The notes under the pieces were generated by a model that was given only the letters and a program-made list of their open reading frames with translations, did not search any database and had not been told where the DNA came from. The position numbers were made by a program, and so were the translations under genes. Positions 42,479 to 54,490 of a stretch of 64,000 nt of DNA are shown one piece after another. Each line of letters starts with the position of its first letter. The stretch's first letter is position 1. The DNA lies in contig CP136066.1 of assembly GCA_032622095.1 (NCBI GenBank), positions 187,774,716 to 187,838,715 on the forward strand, in the 5' to 3' direction. Source of the stretch: Siphonodentalium dalli (taxonomy: Eukaryota > Mollusca > Scaphopoda > Gadilida > Siphonodentaliidae).

Positions 42479-43330
42479 TTAACACGTTGAGTGCCGGAAC
42501 CCTATAGTGTAACATTCCAGGGTGCCAACTTTATATTATGTATTAAATAGGTAGATAGCTCCATATAACCACCCTCAACCCCAAAACTGGGAATGTATCA
42601 GCTTGGATCACATAAAAACATGGCATAAACGCACTACGAGATAACTCGTAGTCGGCACAGAGCAACGCCATCTCATGGTATTTTGGCTGGGTGCCGACTA
42701 TGAGATATCTCGTATCCACACTTTACAATGTTTTTCTCAAGAGTACTTCATCTGACAGATGATCATGTTCGATATTGCAAATAATAAATATGGTGCTCAT
42801 TTGACCTTTTGGAGTACCCTGTGCTAGTTCTGGCAACAACATAACTCGTTGTCACAGCCGGGAAATATCGTATCCCACATTCCAGGTTTAGATGGGTGGC
42901 ACTGGGTGCCGACTACGAGTTATCTCGTACCTAATTTTTGACATATACAATCTTACATGCATGATCGTGCTACTTCAAAATTGATGTCTACTATTCAAAT
43001 ACACGAACTAACTCGTTATTCTGGAGTGCAGAATGTTAGGGGCTTTTGTGGATCTTATAAAATGCCAATTCAGACGGCACAATGGAGTTAGGGGCCAATG
43101 TGTCAGTATAACCATACTTTCGGCCCAAATTAGGTTGCTTTATTACAGAGATGCAGTGGCACCACTCACATCACATACATATTTGAGTTTGCTAAGATGG
43201 TTGAAATCATTATTATGTGGGGAACTCAATTTCTCAAATTTCTACAGCAGAATATCTAGAAAAACTCATAGTGGCACCTTGAAATATAGTGTAGTACGAG
43301 ATAACTCGTAGCCGGCACTCAACATGTTAA
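42479..43330. mobile_element. TTAA-flanked element, family G, complete
   Basis: TTAACACGTTGAGTGCCGG and CCGGCACTCAACATGTTAA are the two ends, 852 bp apart. CGAGATAACTCGTAG / CTACGAGTTATCTCG palindromes occur at 42636, 42910 and 43293, often next to GTCGGCAC. No transposase seen. Confidence 0.88.
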
Positions 43331-43406
43331 CATATTTTGTCCAGTGACGTTTTGTATATGAAAAATATTACGAATATAACATATAAATTGTTTTATTTCC
43401 ACAAAC

Positions 43407-43609
43407 CTTGATTGTGTATACAGTGTACGGTTGAAGGTCATCAACGATGATAGAGCTGGTGAGATTTGTGTATGTAGGAATTCTCTTGTCATCAAGGATA
43501 ATGTTGTATTCCGTTATAAATCCGTTGGTTTCTAGTGGCTCCAGCCAAGCAATCCTCAAAGTTTTCTCATCAATAACAGTGACCACGGGACTTCTGATGT
43601 TCGTAGGTA
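43407..43609 (-). CDS. USH2A: Usherin-like exon 8: FN3 domain, main part
   Basis: Phase 1 in (ATCTTTGTAG acceptor), phase 0 out (CAATCAAG|GTTTGTGG donor), 68 residues. Sequence includes PTNIRSPVVTVIDEKTLRIA, W in strand B, LETNGFITEYNIILDD, and DDLQPYTVYTIK. It ends just before strand F finishes; exon 9 continues directly as LEACTQFGC. Confidence 0.87.
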
Positions 43610-43966
43610 CTACAAAGATGAAACATACATTTATTTAGTTAACGTCATAAAAACTGGAATTGTTTTCACCAAAGCGGAGTAAATAATTTCAGTAGGTTGG
43701 GGTCCTTAGTATAGAGCATGGGACAGCATGAAAAACTCTTAAAATCTTTAATGCTCAGTCCCTTGGCCTTTAGTCAAAGAGTTTAAATCTTTCACTCTAT
43801 GACACAATACTCAATACCAATACTCAATACTGCCCAAAATTATCATTCGTAATTTAGCCACCTCAATAAGGGCAGATTTGTAAATTCTGGATAAATTTGC
43901 AAATAAACACCATCTTTCAGTAGTGAGAAGTGAAATCAAGTAAATATTTTAGTAACCAATCTTACC

Positions 43967-44229
43967 AAGCCTGAGTTTAGTGTGCCTGTCATTTGCAGAA
44001 TGAGGTCCCCAGAGGGTGAATTTAGTGACGCTATCCCACACATCACAATATTCACCATTTGGGAACTTCAATCTTAGTCAATGTCTCCCATAGCAGATGA
44101 GGCCATGCAGATTGAGGCACCCAGAGGGTGACTTTAGAGATGCTAGCCCACTATGCGGAATAGCATTACTAAATTCACCCTCTCGGGACCTCATTCTGCA
44201 AATGACAGGCACACTATAATCAGGCTTGA
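43967..44229. mobile_element. MITE, family C
   Basis: CAAGCCTGAGTTTAGTGTGC to AGGCACACTATAATCAGGCTTG. It ends 7 bp from the donor of exon 7, the closest MITE-to-splice-site distance in the window. Confidence 0.88.
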
Positions 44230-44236
44230 ATCTTAC

Positions 44237-44449
44237 CTCCATCGAGAGTCTTGATGAGTACGATTTCTGAGGTTATCGAAGCTCCACCATGTACAATAGT
44301 AGTCAGGGTGAGTCTGTACTCCGTGCTGGGAAGTATTCCCTCGATGACAGCCTCAGTCTGGTCTCCGCTGACGATACGAGACAGATTCTGACGGCTGCTC
44401 ACCATACTGATGTTATAGAAGTCAACAGATCCTTGGAGGTCAAACACAT
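44237..44449 (-). CDS. USH2A: Usherin-like exon 7: FN3 second half
   Basis: Phase 1 in (TTCTCATTCAG acceptor), phase 1 out (GATGGAG|GTAAGATT donor), 71 codons. It encodes VFDLQGSVDFYNISMVSSRQ, GILPSTEYRLTLTTIVHGG and SEIVLIKTLDG. The join to exon 6 makes QL-D-VFDL and completes strands C to G. Sequons NIS and NLS are visible. The intron on the 5' side is about 11 kb, the longest in the window, and is filled with repeats. A palindromic element ends 7 bp from the donor. Confidence 0.85.
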
Positions 44450-44994
44450 CTGAATGAGAAAAAGGGCTGTGAGTTCATCATCATATTATATTTTATGTCA
44501 TGTGACTATCTAAGCCTAATCCCCACTTGTGATTGGTTGCTTGATCTTCACTTTTTCGGATAGTTTCGTCCCCAACATGATCGTCTGCTTCCTAATTTTA
44601 GCACACCCTATCGCTGATAAATTCTATAAATCTATATTTAGCAAGCATGCTAATGGGTAATTTGAAAGTCATCACCTCAGCAGGAAAAGTTCAACATTTT
44701 TTTATCCGAAATGCCTTCGTAATAAAAAACTAGAACACAATAAATGATCGTAAGAAAATAATTTATTTATTTGTGATTGTTTCCACATGTTTGATGTGAG
44801 GATTTATCCTGTTCCTGTATTCGCTGATACCAACATTGCTTCGATATTTTGGTCAATTCCATTAAATTCTCAAATTGAATCTTTAGTTGTTATCGGTGGA
44901 AAAGGTATTAAATTTTTCACTAGTAAACGTGATATGATTGTCAATTGTTTGACATTATGGGATATGGGACAGTATGAAGAACATTCGATAAAAT

Positions 44995-45105
44995 ATAATA
45001 AATATTGTACTATGCCGAAATAGTGGTCCTCTGAGGAATAGTGCACTCGACTCCGACTCCGAGAATATTCCTCCTCTCGGACCACTATTTTGGCACAGTC
45101 ACCTC
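44995..45105. repeat. Imperfect hairpin
   Basis: CCGAAATAGTGGTCCTCTGA and GGACCACTATTTTGGCAC face each other over a centre with CGACTCCGACTCCGAG. Confidence 0.7.
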
Positions 45106-45372
45106 CAAGCCGTGTAATATTTACATAATGTTGTATGGTCGTGTCTGTTTGATGCCGAGACATTTAAATTAACTAGATATTACAAGTGTGTCACAATAGC
45201 TGCATTTTGTCCTTTCTCCTACATGTATGCATTTTGCTTGGGCCAAACAATATTAATGTTTCATTTCTCAGAAACCTGCCTCCTCATGAAAACTTGGCCT
45301 ATTGTGTGCTTTTTATGGTGCACTAAAATAAAAATTATAAATCATCCTACCGCTTGGTTTCATAATGCAATG

Positions 45373-45741
45373 TTAAAGACATATTATGTACTTTTTCGGG
45401 TGCATGAAACTGATGTTAGTATTCAGGCGCTATATCAACTGGGGGAATGTAACATTCTACTAACATCGCCGAAAATCTTAAGCAAATCGTCTACATGCAC
45501 CACTCCATAGAAAACATTGTCTGAACTACGCTCAATTGTAAATATTTACTTCTCGATTCGGGATGCATCTATTGGCGATAAACTAACGAAAATCATTTTG
45601 CCATCGAGAGTCACTGCATTTAATTAATATATAAGAATGACGTTAATTTGGATAAAATATTTGTAAAAATAACTACTTTGAACAAGATTATTCTCCATTT
45701 CTATTTGATCACCCTACTGGAGTGTTTCACATCACTTTAAC
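45373..45741. repeat. Dispersed repeat, copy of 24992-25340
   Basis: TTAAAGACATATTATGTACT, TCGGGTGCATGAAACTGAT, CTCAATTGTAAATATTTACT and GCCATCGAGAGTCACTGCAT in the same order as the first copy. Confidence 0.8.
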
Positions 45742-45883
45742 AATATCTGTGCTCTACTTGCCATAAATGTAGCTAAACACATTTCAACTTTCAATATTTC
45801 CTCTTGATATTTCTGACCAAATTAAAATTTTATTTTTGTCTGTATAACAGACTGTTACATTGAAATTGTTTTAACACTAAACC

Positions 45884-46140
45884 ATTTCATAACGGGAGCT
45901 GAGCTGGTGCAGCATTAAAGATTGTGTGCCAGTGCATCCTCTTATATATGCACGAGGCTCCCATGGGAGCCTCGCATATATATTAAGAATGCACTGGCTT
46001 ACAAGGTCAAGGTAAATATTATTTGGGTAATGTGTTCTCTTATATATGCAAGGCTCCCTATGGGAGACACATATCTAAGAGAATGCATTAGCAGAGGGTT
46101 TTTGCAAAATTTCAGGAAGCTCCAGTCATTAAAATGTTAA
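45884..46140. mobile_element. MITE, family B, degenerate
   Basis: CTAAACCATTTCATAACGGG to CCAGTCATTAAAATGTTAA. The inner arms are eroded. Confidence 0.78.
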
Positions 46141-46214
46141 TCATGAAACGTGATTTTTCACACCCAACGATGTTTTTGATAATTCAAGAGTAAGAACGTA
46201 AAAACCTGCCTGCT

Positions 46215-46910
46215 GGATAATATTTTTGGTAAAAAAAAACAAGAGGTGGCATCAGAGATGCTGTGTCTCGTTTTCGGTGGCTTACCACCGGTGGCTACCG
46301 CCAAATGGTGTGCATCAGTATCGGTAGACTAATTAATAGGTAAAATCGAAAAATGACAAATTAAGGGCCATAACTCCATCAAATTTTATCGGGCCAGGCT
46401 GGTTTTCGAACTCGTCCGAAATATTCTTGGCAAGTATGTCTATTTCAAATTTTAAACAAATCGGAGGACGTTTGTTGAAGTTATAGCGCTAACGAGCTGA
46501 AAATTCACGAAAAATGACTAATTAAGGGCCATAACTCTTGGGCCAGGCTGGTTTTCGAACTCGTCCAGGATATTATTGGAAGACACTTATATACCAAATT
46601 TTAGTTGAATCGGATGACGTATGTTGAAGTTATCGTGCTAACGAGCTAAAAATTCGTACAAAATGACTACTTAAGGACCATAACTCTATCAAATTTTATC
46701 GGACCGGGCCGGTTTTCTAACTCGTCCGAGGTATTCTTGGGAGACACCTATATATCAAAATTTCAATCAAATAGGATGATGTTTGTTAAATTATCGCGCT
46801 AACGAGCTGAAAATTTGCGAAAAAATGACTAATTAAGGGCCATAACTCTATCAAATTTTATCGGACCAGGCCGGTTTTCGAACTCGACCGAGATATTCAT
46901 GGGAGACACC
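46215..46910. repeat. Tandem element with ~135-150-bp units
   Basis: Four units: TAATTAAGGGCCATAACTCT, ATCAAATTTTATCGGACCAG, CCGGTTTTCGAACTCGTCCG, TATTCTTGGGAGACACCTAT, then GCGCTAACGAGCTGAAAATT. Preceded by AAACAAGAGGTGGCATCAGA. Confidence 0.85.
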
Positions 46911-46944
46911 TATCTGTAGCTCAACTTAGGTAGGGGAATAATTT

Positions 46945-48921
46945 AATGGTCGACAGTAAATGGAGGAATAGGAAAAGTGCTAATTGAAATGTCTAACTAA
47001 GACTAGATGTTCATGTCAATATCAACATTCATAACAGATTTCATAATGATCAGATCAGGGATGTGGTGATTATGGTGTGACAAAGGATTTATTGATGCAA
47101 AGAGTAAATTCTAAAATGGCCACCGGCAGCCATGTTTTTTTCCGAATTACCCCAAAATGACTTGTTCCCATCTACAGCCTTTACAAATCTCATAATGATC
47201 TGATCAAAGGTATGACCTGTAGCCTGTGCCAATGGATTTAGTCATGCAAAGAGTAAAATCCAAGATGGCTGCTGGCGGCCATGTTTTGCGGCCGAACGAC
47301 CCCAAAATGACTCGTTTCCCATCTACATGTCATTGTTAACATACATGACAAATTTCTTGAAGTTCCGACCAAAGCTACGACCTGTAGCCCGCACCAAAGG
47401 ATTTATTCATGCAAAGAGTAAAATCCAATATGGCTGCTGGCGGACATGTTTTTTAGCCAAACGACCCCAAAATGACTCGTTCCCATCTACATGTTAATAT
47501 TAACATCCATGATAAATATCATGATGATCAGACAAACAGTACAACCTGTAGCCTGTGCCAATGGATTGAATTTTGAAATCCAAGATGGCTGCCAGCGGCC
47601 ATGTTTTTTGGCCGTATGACCCCAAAATGACTCGTTCCCATATACATGTCAATATCAATATTCATGACAAATTTCATAAAGGTCAGACCAAAGGTACGAC
47701 CTGTAACCCGCGCCAAAGGATTTAGTCATTGAAAGAGTAAAATCCAAGATGGCTGCTGGCGGCCATGTTTTTTGGCCGAACGACCCCAAAATCACACGTT
47801 CCCATCTACATGTCATTGTTAACATCCATGACAAATTTCATGAAGTTCTGACCAAAGCTACAACCTGTAGCCCGCGCCAAAGAATTTAGTCATGCAAAGA
47901 GTAAAATCCAAGATGGCTGCTGACGGCCATGTTTTGTGGCTGAACGACCCCAAAATCACTCGTTCCCATCTACATGTCAATATTAACATCCATGACAAAT
48001 TTCATGACGATCAGACGAACAGCACGACCTGTAGCCCGCGCCAATGGATTGAATTTTGAAATCCAAAATGGCCACCAGCGGCCATGTTTTTTGGCCGAAT
48101 GACCCCAAAATGACTCGTTCCCATCTACATGTCAATGTCAACATTCATGACAAAATTCATAAAGATCAGACCATAGGTACGACCTGTAGCCCGCGCCAAA
48201 GGATTTAGTCATGCAAAGAGTAAAATCCATGATGGCTGCTGGCGGCCATGTTTTTTGGCCGAACAACCCCAAAATCACTCGTTCCCATTTACATGTCATT
48301 GTTAACATCCATGACAAATTTCATGAAGTTCTGATCAAAACTACGACCTGTAGCCTGGGCCAAAGGATTTAGTCATGCAAAGAGTAAAATCCAAGATGGC
48401 TACCAGCGGCCATGTTTTTTGGCCAAATGACCCCAAAATGACTCGTTCCCATCTACATGTCAATGTCAACATTCATGACAAAATTCATAAAGAACAGACC
48501 ATAGGTACGACCTGTAGCCCGCGCCAAAGGATTTAGTCATGCAAAGAGTAAAATCCATGATGGCTGCTGGCGGCCATGTTTTTTGGCCGAACAACCCCAA
48601 AATCACTCGTTCCCATCTACATGTCATTGTTAACATCCATGACAAATTTCATGAAGTTCTGATCAAAACTACGACCTGTAGCCTGCGCCAAAGGATTTAG
48701 TCATGCAAAGAGTAAAATCCAAGATGGCTGCCAGCGGCCATGTTTTTTGGCCGAACGACCCCAAAATGACTCGTTCCCATCTACATGTCAATATTAACAT
48801 CCATGACAAATTTCATAATGATCAGACAAACAGTACGACCTGTAGCCCGCGCCAATGGATTGAATTTTGAAATCCAAAATGGCCACCAGAGGCCATGTTT
48901 TTTGGCCGAATGCCCCCAAAA
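46945..48921. repeat. Satellite-like array of ~160-bp units, family E
   Basis: About twelve units with AAATCCAAGATGGCTGCTGG, CGGCCATGTTTTTTGGCCGA, CGACCCCAAAATGACTCGTT, CCCATCTACATGTCAAT, GACAAATTTCATGA and TACGACCTGTAGCCCGCGCC. Units are 80-95% alike and alternate between two variants (ATTGAATTTTG versus ATTTAGTCATGCAAAGAG), which suggests dimer-level homogenisation. It resumes at 54177 after a transposon. Confidence 0.92.
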
Positions 48922-49260
48922 TGATATTTAAAAAAAATATAATATATATTTCCTTAAAGAAAGCCTGAACACTGAACTATATGGATAGATGTCCTGCGTT
49001 TGTAAACCATAGCAGAAAAGGGTTAACTTTTTGGTCGCCTACGGTAACTAATGGTCAGTGGCTTGCCTCGGTATCAGTCACGCATGCGCAGTCCCAATAT
49101 AATTCACTGTACAGATTGAATTAGCCAGTTTATTTTCAACTCAATCAGAAGATTGGCGAGTCGCGGGGTTGGGAATGGCACCGCCATGGGAGGGCCCTAT
49201 GATAGTTCAGTGTTCAGGCTTTCTTTAAGGAAATATATATTATATTTTTTTTAAATATCA
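48922..49260. mobile_element. 339-bp element with 58-bp inverted ends
   Basis: TGATATTTAAAAAAAATATA at the left is matched perfectly in reverse complement by the end at 49260. Its interior (48965-49135) is the reverse complement of the right end of the neighbouring large element (53983-54153). Confidence 0.88.
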
Positions 49261-49559
49261 TATTTCCGCCAAAGGAAGCCCTCACACTGAACTATATGGA
49301 TTAGAATGCAAGCCCAGGAGGAGGCACGAGCAATAAAGTTAATAGCCAAATTTTGAGTAAAGGTACTCTTCTAAAACAGATTGTACCATATATGAACACT
49401 TTAATGAATCTGTTAGGATTATTTACGTGAAATAACTCATATAGTTAGAGTGCTATATTGCTCAAATGACGTACCGCCCCCCTTGTTTTGAAACAAACAT
49501 CCCATGAGGTGCCATCCAATGCATAGTTGCAAGCGAACCGAGCAAGTATAACGTTAGAA

Positions 49560-49735
49560 GAAACTCTTCGTTCCTCTCTGTGTCGTCTTCTTCAGCTGTC
49601 TGTTCTAAGGTCCCACCCGTCAAGGTCCCATGATGCAGGATCATGAAGGAAGGAGACTAACTCACTCTCCGCCTTAGCGACAGAACGACCTGCAGACGGA
49701 GGCCCACTCCATCGATGGCGAGACAACCTAAGTTA
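49560..49735 (-). pseudogene. Transposon protein fragment, copy 1
   Basis: The minus-strand reading gives LSRHRWSGPPSAGRSVAKAE, SELVSFLHDP, then a stop. It parallels the fragment at 51560-51760. Function unknown. Confidence 0.5.
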
Positions 49736-50762
49736 ACTAACTGCTATTCGCCAAAGAAAAAGCCAGAGAACCTGATGCCAAATTATTGACACAGGGATTG
49801 AGTTGAGAACCCATTAGGCCAAACAGGTTGTACAACGATAATGGAGTCAAGCCATCTGAACAGAGGGAGCCCTCTCTGAGGTACCTATGCATCACAGGAT
49901 ATCCGACAGAAATCCTGTGATACAAATCTTACGAGTATATAAACAGTCCTTCCCATGAGGAAAACACACCGAGAGCATTTATTTGCTCCCGTAATGCAGA
50001 AGACGGGTGTAATATGGCACCCATACGATACCATAATTGTACATGTAAGTTTGGTTTTTGCTCAAACCAAAAGTCATTGTGGAATAGACCTATGTCTAGT
50101 TACACTTTAATATGCCATAGTTGCACTGAGATGGTAAAGTATCTAAATAAACCTTAAAATAGTTCAATATTGAACCAACAATTACAGTCTCCATTAGTAT
50201 TTTGTGAAGAAGGACGGGTGCGAATTTTAGCACACGTGAATTGAAAATTACGAGTGCATACGGGTTAGAGAGCAATCACTCCCGTCTCCTGGGAAGGACT
50301 GATATAAATATATAAAAATGATATAAAAATTATATATCAAGGTGATCTATAAGTCACAATGAGATCATTGCAGAAGGCCCTTTGGCTCTTTGACAACTGA
50401 AATCAGTTCAAATGATGTACAATGTAATCAGATGATAACCACGGGTAAATTGTCACCATGCGGAATATTCAGTTCTGAGCCTCTGCCCAGAACATCATGT
50501 CACTTTCCCCCCCAAACATGCAGCAGAACGACCTAGGTGTGTGATATGTTAGTGTGAGGCATGCAGCAAACTTGGGGAAGACCCCCTCCAAAAAGGCTCG
50601 CTGATTAAGGAAACAAATGAAAATTTTTATCCTCCTAGTAAAGGACACACATCCCTTTATAATGTTGTTACTTATTGAATTTTAAGAGCCATGATGGAGA
50701 GGAGCTCCCCCGACCTAAGTGGTCCTGTTGAAGGCAGGTTTAAGGAAAATAGGACAAATCCA

Positions 50763-51150
50763 GCATAGACCGAAGCGAGCAGAGTTGTCAGCATGATCTC
50801 AGGCCCTTATGATTGGGCGGCTGGTGCCATGTGGTTGGGATCCCCTCATATGGGTTGGTCCCTGCCTGCAAGGAAAGGTTTGATGGCTAGTCAAAGAGCT
50901 TCCTCGAAAGCTGAGCTGGACAGCGCAAACGTCTTTGCCTGTTTTTATTGTCGAATGTTGATAGGACAATTCCGGCATATACCGAAGCGCGCAGAGTTGG
51001 CAGCATGGTTTCAGGCCCGTATGATCGGGTGCCATGGGGTTGGGATCCACTCGGACTGGGTGGTCCCCTGCCTGCAAAGAAAGGTCTATAACGCTAGTCA
51101 ATGAGCTTCCTAGAAAGCTGAGATGGACAGTGCAAACGTCTTTGCCCGCG
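50763..51150. repeat. Direct duplication, period about 211 bp
   Basis: GCATAGACCGAAGCGAGCAG (50763) and GCATATACCGAAGCGCGCAG (50974) start two copies that both include CTGCCTGCAA.GAAAGGT, AGCTTCCT.GAAAGCTGAG and GTGCAAACGTCTTTGCC-like blocks. Confidence 0.85.
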
Positions 51151-51483
51151 TTATTGTCTATTGTCTATAGGCGTGCAGTGCCCTGTTAATTTTATTACCA
51201 TGTGCCAGATAATCAAATTGATATTGGTAATAGTAGTATGAAGAGCCATGAGATGTACTCTGTCGGCCAGGCCATTGGCAGGGTCGTTGTGGCACGTGAC
51301 AAGAGAAATGCTTTCCATGTAAATGTGCTTCATTCATGTGTGAAGTCTATTGACCAGTGTGTCAGTCGCGGGTCGTGTCACTTACCTATGAAATGTATAT
51401 CACAGGTAAGATAGATCGAGTTCTCGATGCATTTTGAAGACGGTGGTACGATTGCGCAGGGCGTGCCAGGAGGGCTTGAGAGT

Positions 51484-51984
51484 TCATAGTTCAGTAGGAA
51501 GAAGCCTATAGATGAGATAATCCGTGGATAGGAAATCACGATCCGCAGCTTCTGCCTTACCGATGCCAGACTGTGACGACCGAAAAGACCCACAGTCTGA
51601 CGTATTGTGCGCAGACGGGTCGTCATCGAAAGCCTCAGACGCCTTGGGGTGTAAGGATAGCATGTCGCTCTCTGCCCTAGCGTCGGAACGACCTGCAATA
51701 ATGGACGACAAAACACTAGAGGGAGGCCCATTCCGGCGATGGCTCAATCGAGGAGTAAATACCTCCCATGGAATTTTAAGGCTGATAAACTGAGTTCCAA
51801 TTTTGGAGTCCAGTGTCGAAATGAAGAATCCCATAGCCAAAACTGGTTCCTTCTGATAACCGGAAGGAGGTGGAGCCATCGGACCGGGGTGAGCCCCCCC
51901 CCCCAAATGCAGGTGGTCCCGACCAAGCTGAATGTCCTGTCCAAGCAGAACGATGGGTAGAGGCCATTGCAGCAGAAACCCCAA
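51484..51984 (-). pseudogene. Transposon protein fragment, copy 2 (166 codons open)
   Basis: An open minus-strand frame containing SLKIPWEVFTPRLSHRRNGP, AGRSDARAESDMLSLHPKAS and DDDPSAHNTSDCGS. The LSxRRxGPPS...AGRSxAxAES block is shared with 49560-49735, which argues that it is real protein-coding ancestry rather than a chance frame. Rich in Ser and acidic residues. Could be a gag-like or accessory protein of the host transposon. Not identified. Confidence 0.5.
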
Positions 51985-52329
51985 GACGGCTGAGAGGCAG
52001 GCAAGGCCGTGTCTTTATATAGATCGTGACCAAGGGGACCGGGCTTGCTACCTCATGGGTAGGGCCACTGCCCTATGCCGAAGTCGCCGTAGGCCGCCCA
52101 GCCGGTGTCGTTACGTTCGCACGCGATTTTGGCAACTTCAGCACACAGAACCGCTTGCGCCGGTGTGGGACCAAATGTCCTGGGGGTCCCAAGTACCCCT
52201 GCATCGCCACCGGTCACTTCCCCACTAATTGATTTAATGCCGCGGCATAATCGGGGGAGCGTGAACTGTTCCTGCCCGAGAAGAGATCCGACCGAGAAAT
52301 ACTACCTGGGAAGGATCCAGAGATGGTGC

Positions 52330-53040
52330 AAATAAAGGCTCTATATCATACTAGTAGACTATCTCATCCGATTTTCATGTTTAGTTGTTGAATTATTCTT
52401 CTCTTAGAAAAATTTGTTGAAATAATGGAGAACCACTTTAATAATTACTATCCCCAGGGTCTCCAGAGTTTGAGCGCCCAAACCTGTAGCAGGTAGAAAA
52501 ACATCCCTGGATCCTTCTCAGAAATTTACAAGCCCACCGGTTCAGACCGGCTTGCTGAACCGGCTGGTGTATAATCGCAGCTATTGTTCATTAGACCTAC
52601 CGCCATACTTAAAGTAATTAACCACCAATAACGTGGTGTCACCCAGTTACTATGGCGGTACTATACCGCGGTATCCTCCAACACCGCGGCACCGATACCG
52701 CTTGTTAACGCGAACAAGCATGCGCGAGTAAATACCTCCCCTAAAAGAGTTCCATGAAAATCACCGCGGTATTCCACAAAATTAATGCGGTGCCCGCTAA
52801 AAGACCACTGTATCATCACCCAATACCGTAACTTCACGCCATGACCGTCTCGATACCGCTACCGTTTATTACCGGTATCACCGCGGTCATGACCGGGGTA
52901 TCACCCCGTTTCTCTGGTCAATCACTTTGAGAATAGCGGTATATACAAGGTAGCTATTAATCGACATACCTCTATGACATGGCTGAGATTTATTCGTAGC
53001 ACTACGGTACTACTGTCATATGAAGTTATTGTTATGCATG
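52330..53040. other. Interior of the transposon with dense ACCGCGGTA motifs
   Basis: Between about 52600 and 52930 there are many short inverted motifs (ACCGCGGTAT, CCGATACCGC, ACCGGTATCACCGCGGTC, GACCGGGGTATCACC). No coding region recognised. Confidence 0.6.
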
Positions 53041-53710
53041 TGACATTGATAAACCAAGAACTAATCAACTGTCAGTATTCTTGGGTAGATTGTAATCAAC
53101 TTCAAGGTCAAACGTGATTAACACATCTGGATCATTTGTATTGAAACATAGTATTATGTGAAAGCACGTTGTTCATAACATGACGAGAGATAGCGTCAGT
53201 AGCGATGGAATGATTGTTAAATAAATTTCCACGCATTAAAACGTCAAAATAATTCCCACGAAATTATGATATTTCCGGCGGAGAATCACGTGGCATTTTT
53301 GATATCTGACAAATTCAATCATACCTTATAGGTGCTATAATAATTCCATAGATGTATTTCTCACAATAATCTGTGCGCCTCGTAAGGCCTTGAAATGGTA
53401 TCTGGTTTTGACATTGATAAACCAAGATGTTAATGTTATCAACTTTAAGTTCGAATGTGACCAACACATCTGGATCAGTGGTATAGAACCATAAAACAAC
53501 AAAGTATTATGAGAAAGAATGTTGTTCATAACATTATGATAGATAGCGTCAGTAGCGATGGTAATTATTGCTAAATAAATGTCCACGCGTAAATAAATTC
53601 CCACGAAATTAGGAGACTTCCGTTAGCGAATCACGTGGCATTTTTTATATCTGACAAATTATATCATACCTTATAGGTTCTATAATAATTACATAGATGA
53701 ATTGTTCACA
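53041..53710. repeat. Direct duplication, period about 370 bp
   Basis: TGACATTGATAAACCAAGA, AACACATCTGGATCA, GATAGCGTCAGTAGCGATGG and ACCTTATAGGT.CTATAATA occur in the same order in 53041-53350 and 53411-53710. Confidence 0.88.
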
Positions 53711-54176
53711 GTAGTCTATGCGCCTCGTAAGGCCTTGAAATGGCGGCTGATTATGGCGAAATGTCGATTTTCATATTCGAAAATTTTGAAGTCAGCCGCC
53801 TATTCGAAAAACACGAACAATTATATGTTTGAAACGAAACGGTCCGTGAATTCGAAACGATAATTATAAAAACGAACGCGTAGGCGACCAGTAATTATTG
53901 TATCGATAAATTGAATTTGTCGCTATTGTTAAACGACAAATTCGGAAAAATACTCCCTTATGATCCGGTCGGTTGGTAGCAGAAAAATAAACTGGCTAAT
54001 TCAATCTGTACAGTGAATTATATTGGGACTGCGCATGCGTGACTGATACCGAGGCAAGCCACTGACCATTAGTTACCGTAGGCGACCAAAAAGTTAACCC
54101 TTTTCTGCTATGGTTTACAAACGCAGGACATCTATCCATATAGTTCAGTGTGAGGGCTTCCTTTGGCGGAAATATG

Positions 54177-54490
54177 ACTCGTTCCCATCTACATGTCAAT
54201 GTCAACATTCATGACAAATTTCATGATGATCAAACGAACAGTACGACCTGTAGCCCGCGCCAATGGATTGAATTTTGAAATCCAAGATGGCCACCAGCGG
54301 CCATGTTTTTTGGGCGAATGACCCCAATATGACTCGTTCCCATCTAGATGTCAATGTCAACATTCATGCAAAATTTCATAAAGATCAGACCAAAGGTACG
54401 ACCTGTAGCCCGCGCCAAAGGAAATTGTTGACAGACACACGGACGACGGACGCCAAGCCATGGCAATAGCTCAAACTTACAAAAGTAAGT
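54177..54490. repeat. End of the family E array, with ACGGACGACGG tail
   Basis: The array resumes with CTCGTTCCCATCTACATGTC and after two units ends CCAAAGGAAATTGTTGACAG, a short ACGGACGACGGAC tract and GGCAATAGCTCAAAC, like the tail at 6190-6250. Confidence 0.88.

Larger units (their letters stand above)
49258..54176. mobile_element. 4.9 kb transposon remnant inside the family E array
   Basis: TIR of about 44 bp: TCATATTTCCGCCAAAGGAA at 49258 and its complement ending at 54176. The array unit ...CCCCAAAATGA | CTCGTTCCC... is interrupted cleanly, with (A)TGA present on both sides as the likely target duplication. The interior is richer in G+C than the introns (notably 51480-52330) and holds broken coding traces and local duplications. 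I recognise no intact transposase, so the superfamily is open. Confidence 0.8.

Noticed and set aside
50793-51104. Opposed 100-codon frames on both strands.
   Set aside because: They coincide with the 211-bp direct duplication and show no known domain.
51484-52335. Plus-strand open frames opposite the transposon fragment.
   Set aside because: They are overlapping frames in G+C-rich sequence. The minus-strand frame has a second related copy, the plus-strand ones do not.
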